Source: Allacma fusca (Eukaryota > Arthropoda > Collembola > Symphypleona > Sminthuridae). Taken from it: a stretch of 64,000 nucleotides of DNA. The notes beneath the pieces are model-generated. The model saw only the letters and a list, made by a program, of their open reading frames with translations. It was not told the DNA's origin and did not search any database. The position numbers and the translations under genes were made by a program. Shown here in pieces: positions 61,606 through 64,000 of this stretch (the first letter of the stretch is position 1; every line of letters begins with the position of its first letter). Location: assembly GCA_947179485.1 (NCBI GenBank), contig OX359249.1, forward strand, positions 51,285,402-51,349,401, read 5' to 3'.

Positions 61606-62723
61606 GCCTGTATACTGAACTGACAAATTCGAATAATTTACATATTACGGTCGGGTCTATTTTCGGATACATTCCAGATCTTAATTAATATTTGATTAAT
61701 CAAGATTATTATTAATTAATTATTAATTTTTTAAATTTTTTAAATCTTAATGTTTACATAAAGTGCAATGAAATTCTTATTTTTATTTATTCAACTAAGT
61801 CGTCTCCAAAGTATTGGTATTTTAGTAACTTAAATATTTAATTTATGTAATTGTGCATTCAATATAAATAACTTCATGTGTGTTCATATTATTCGAATGG
61901 TGTAACTACACCTGGTTACAAGTTTAAGCCAATTGTACAAAGCGGCACTAACGTTTTTACCAGCCCGTCAGAGGTCACCAAATGTCAACCTCTCGTCTTC
62001 AGCCGAATCGATAATCCTGCTTATCCTTCTTATTAAAGAGAACTTTCTGTCCGTTTATTTAAAGTTCCGTGCGCTACTCTTAAAATAAACGCGCACGATT
62101 TAGGCATACAATAAGTCTCCACGGTAGGGTTTGATTCGCATGCCGTTTATATTTTAATTTCTACAATCACACTACCACCACTCCAAGTAATTGCCCCTGT
62201 GAAGTACAGGACTTTTACTGGTTATTCCCAGAAGTTTCAACTTTCAGATTTCAACTACAACATTTGTTTTGCACTAATGTAAGAGCTAACATCTATAATG
62301 TTCCATACAATCTTTTAGTTTACTTCTAATTATGTATTAAAATTAACTGAAACCTTACGAGTTCAACTTTACACGCCATTAGATAAATAAATAAGGCATT
62401 CAAGTTTACCCTCGCAAGTTAATGGCGAGGATATGGAAATGTGTGGAAATGGAGTGAGTCTGATTGTGAGTGATAGAACCAGGCGCTCAACCACGGATTT
62501 TGTGCTGGGGGCACAAATTAACCGTTATAACATGCCGACGAAATAATATAATAATTTACATATTCAGCAGCAAAATAACAATGTTTTGTGGTTTGGCTTG
62601 AATAAAAATTCAGCAACAAAACTAACGGCACCTAATGATCATGAATTTAGAATTATTCACAGATTATCCAAAATAGAAAATCGGTAAATTATAAATCAGA
62701 AACACTTTACGTACACTGTTGTC

Positions 62724-63963
62724 CAGAGGTGTGGAAAATACATGAAATTTACAATCGAAATACACATTACAAATACATTTTCAAAAAGGTTAAAATACAA
62801 ATATAAAATACAAATACCAGGTGTAACTTAGTTAAGATACAATATAAAATACAAATATCCGGAGTCATTTGGGCAAGATACAAAATAAAATACTTTGCTT
62901 CCAACAAAAAGAGAAATATGAAATAAAAATACTGTATTTGAAATACGAAATACATATTGAAAATACTCTCAAATTGATCTCAAAGTACATATCTGAGATG
63001 TATTAAGTTTATTCTCCCAAGTATTTTATATAATTCGGCCAAATAATACGAATCGTGACCATCATAAGGGTAACTTAGTACAACTTAGCTCTGCCGGGTA
63101 TGTATGTATTTATGTATGTATGTATTTATTGTGTTCTCGAGCGTGCTCATACACAAACATTAACAACGTTTCGACAGACAATTTGCAGGACATTTGTCCG
63201 CTTTGCTCTGCCGGGTATTATGTTACCTGGTATGGATAGTTCATCAGAGTTAAAGCTAGATCCATCTAGTATCGTAAGAAATGCCTGTTTTTAAATTATG
63301 GGAGATTTTGGTTGTTTTTGTCAACGCCCGGGTATCGTTCTACCCGGGTAGAGCAATATGGGATCTTCAATAATAACTTATTTATATAACCACCGTGCTT
63401 GAAAATAAAAAAATACAGTGATTTGGGGCAAATTTTAAACGATTGGTCATTCCGGGCATCATGATGCCCACTTTGGATGCCGGGGTGAAACATTAGTTAC
63501 CAAAATTAGATTCGGGATTTGATTTTAAGCACAAAAGCATTTTATTTGGTACAAATCGGCATACAACAACTCTAGTAATGCATTTCTAAGCGGCCAAAAC
63601 CAGGCCTGGTATCAACAAGTTTCAAAACTGGTTTCAAAATGTTTTAAATTAATGATTTTACGTTTAAAATATTTATTTGAACATGTTTTAGAGACGACCG
63701 TATCAATTGCCAGACTCATGTACATATTTTAAAGCTTTATTTTGTATTTTAAATACGGGGTGGATAAATTTTACAAAATAAATAAATACAAAATACTACC
63801 ACGTTCGTAATCTTCAAAATATGAAATACAAAATACAGTACACATGTTGGTACTTACAAAATACAAAATACCTTAAACAATTTACGGCTAGAAAAATACC
63901 AAATACTAAATATATTTCAAATACTATTTCAAATACAATATTTCAAAATATTCCACACCTCTG
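62724..63963. mobile_element. hAT-type element rich in AATACAAAAT, TSD CTGTTGTC
   Basis: Ends CAGAGGTGTGGAAAATA and TATTCCACACCTCTG form a 15-bp inverted repeat flanked by the perfect 8-bp repeat CTGTTGTC (62716-62723 and 63964-63971). Both arms consist of AAATACAAAATA-like units in opposite sense. The middle holds hairpins and a nested TATG-headed insertion (63102-63204). No transposase frame. Confidence 0.88.
63102..63204 (-). mobile_element. Short retroelement stub nested in the 62.7-kb hAT element
   Basis: The 14-bp perfect direct repeat GCTCTGCCGGGTAT (63088-63101 and 63205-63218) brackets 103 bases. On the minus strand these run into an AATAAATACATACATACATA-like tail. This is the expected look of a severely 5'-truncated non-LTR insertion on the minus strand. 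Confidence 0.65.
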
Positions 63964-64000
63964 CTGTTGTCCCGTATTTTGTATTTGCCTAGCTGAATTC

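Noticed and set aside
1..64000. CRISPR arrays, operons, bacterial promoters or integrated virus genes
   Set aside because: The window is clearly eukaryotic nuclear DNA; no spacer-repeat arrays and no viral or reverse-transcriptase frames were seen.

Overview
This is a eukaryotic, AT-rich, intron-bearing window with short exons, long introns and many small DNA-transposon remnants. The proteins point to an arthropod: a Cht7-type (group III) chitinase, an Axin, and two small two-pass membrane proteins. The very frequent TATG/CATA tetranucleotide runs and the A/T-rich intergenic DNA would suit a crustacean such as a copepod (sea-louse-like), but that taxonomic step is inference. All recognised genes are on the + strand. 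A 200-base run of N marks an assembly gap at 1945-2144.

Layout. 1-23.8 kb: no confident gene. It holds an ACTCCT-type degenerate repeat (0.7-1.4 kb), a pogo/Tigger-like TIR element (2.5-3.3 kb), a tRNA-like SINE candidate (3.6 kb), a hAT-type MITE with a perfect 8-bp target duplication (4.36-4.94 kb), a non-LTR retroelement copy with a 12-bp target duplication (8.3-9.1 kb), microsatellites, and a hAT-type element made of CAAGT/ACTTG motifs (21.9-22.9 kb). 23.8-38.9 kb: a 14-exon chitinase gene (937 aa by my splice model): signal/anchor, Arg- and Ser-rich stem, intact GH18 domain, acidic linker, a second GH18-like domain whose catalytic Glu is Asn, and a C-terminal six-Cys chitin-binding domain. 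38.9-43.4 kb: transposon debris. 43.4-46.05 kb: a compact Axin gene (about 545 aa) with RGS, GSK3-binding, beta-catenin-binding and DIX segments. 48.35-49.78 kb and 55.1-55.5 kb: two small two-TM protein genes that look like diverged paralogues. 53.05-53.9 kb: a long inverted-repeat element between them. 56.3-64 kb: a cluster of TIR elements (two more hAT types, one PIF/Harbinger-like, a second copy of the 4.4-kb MITE in opposite orientation, a second copy of a 4-bp-TSD palindromic MITE).

How parts relate. The chitinase would act outside the cell on chitin during cuticle turnover. Axin is the cytoplasmic scaffold of the beta-catenin destruction complex. Nothing in the sequence ties the two functionally; they are simply neighbours. 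The best leads are the pseudo-enzyme GH18 domain, the two-TM paralogue pair, and a recurrent insertion class: three independent insertions each begin or end in a (TATG/CATA)n tract and are flanked by 12-15-bp direct repeats, which offers a mechanism for the abundance of that microsatellite. Exon borders were assigned by eye from GT/AG sites, reading frame and family resemblance; no alignment or search was run.
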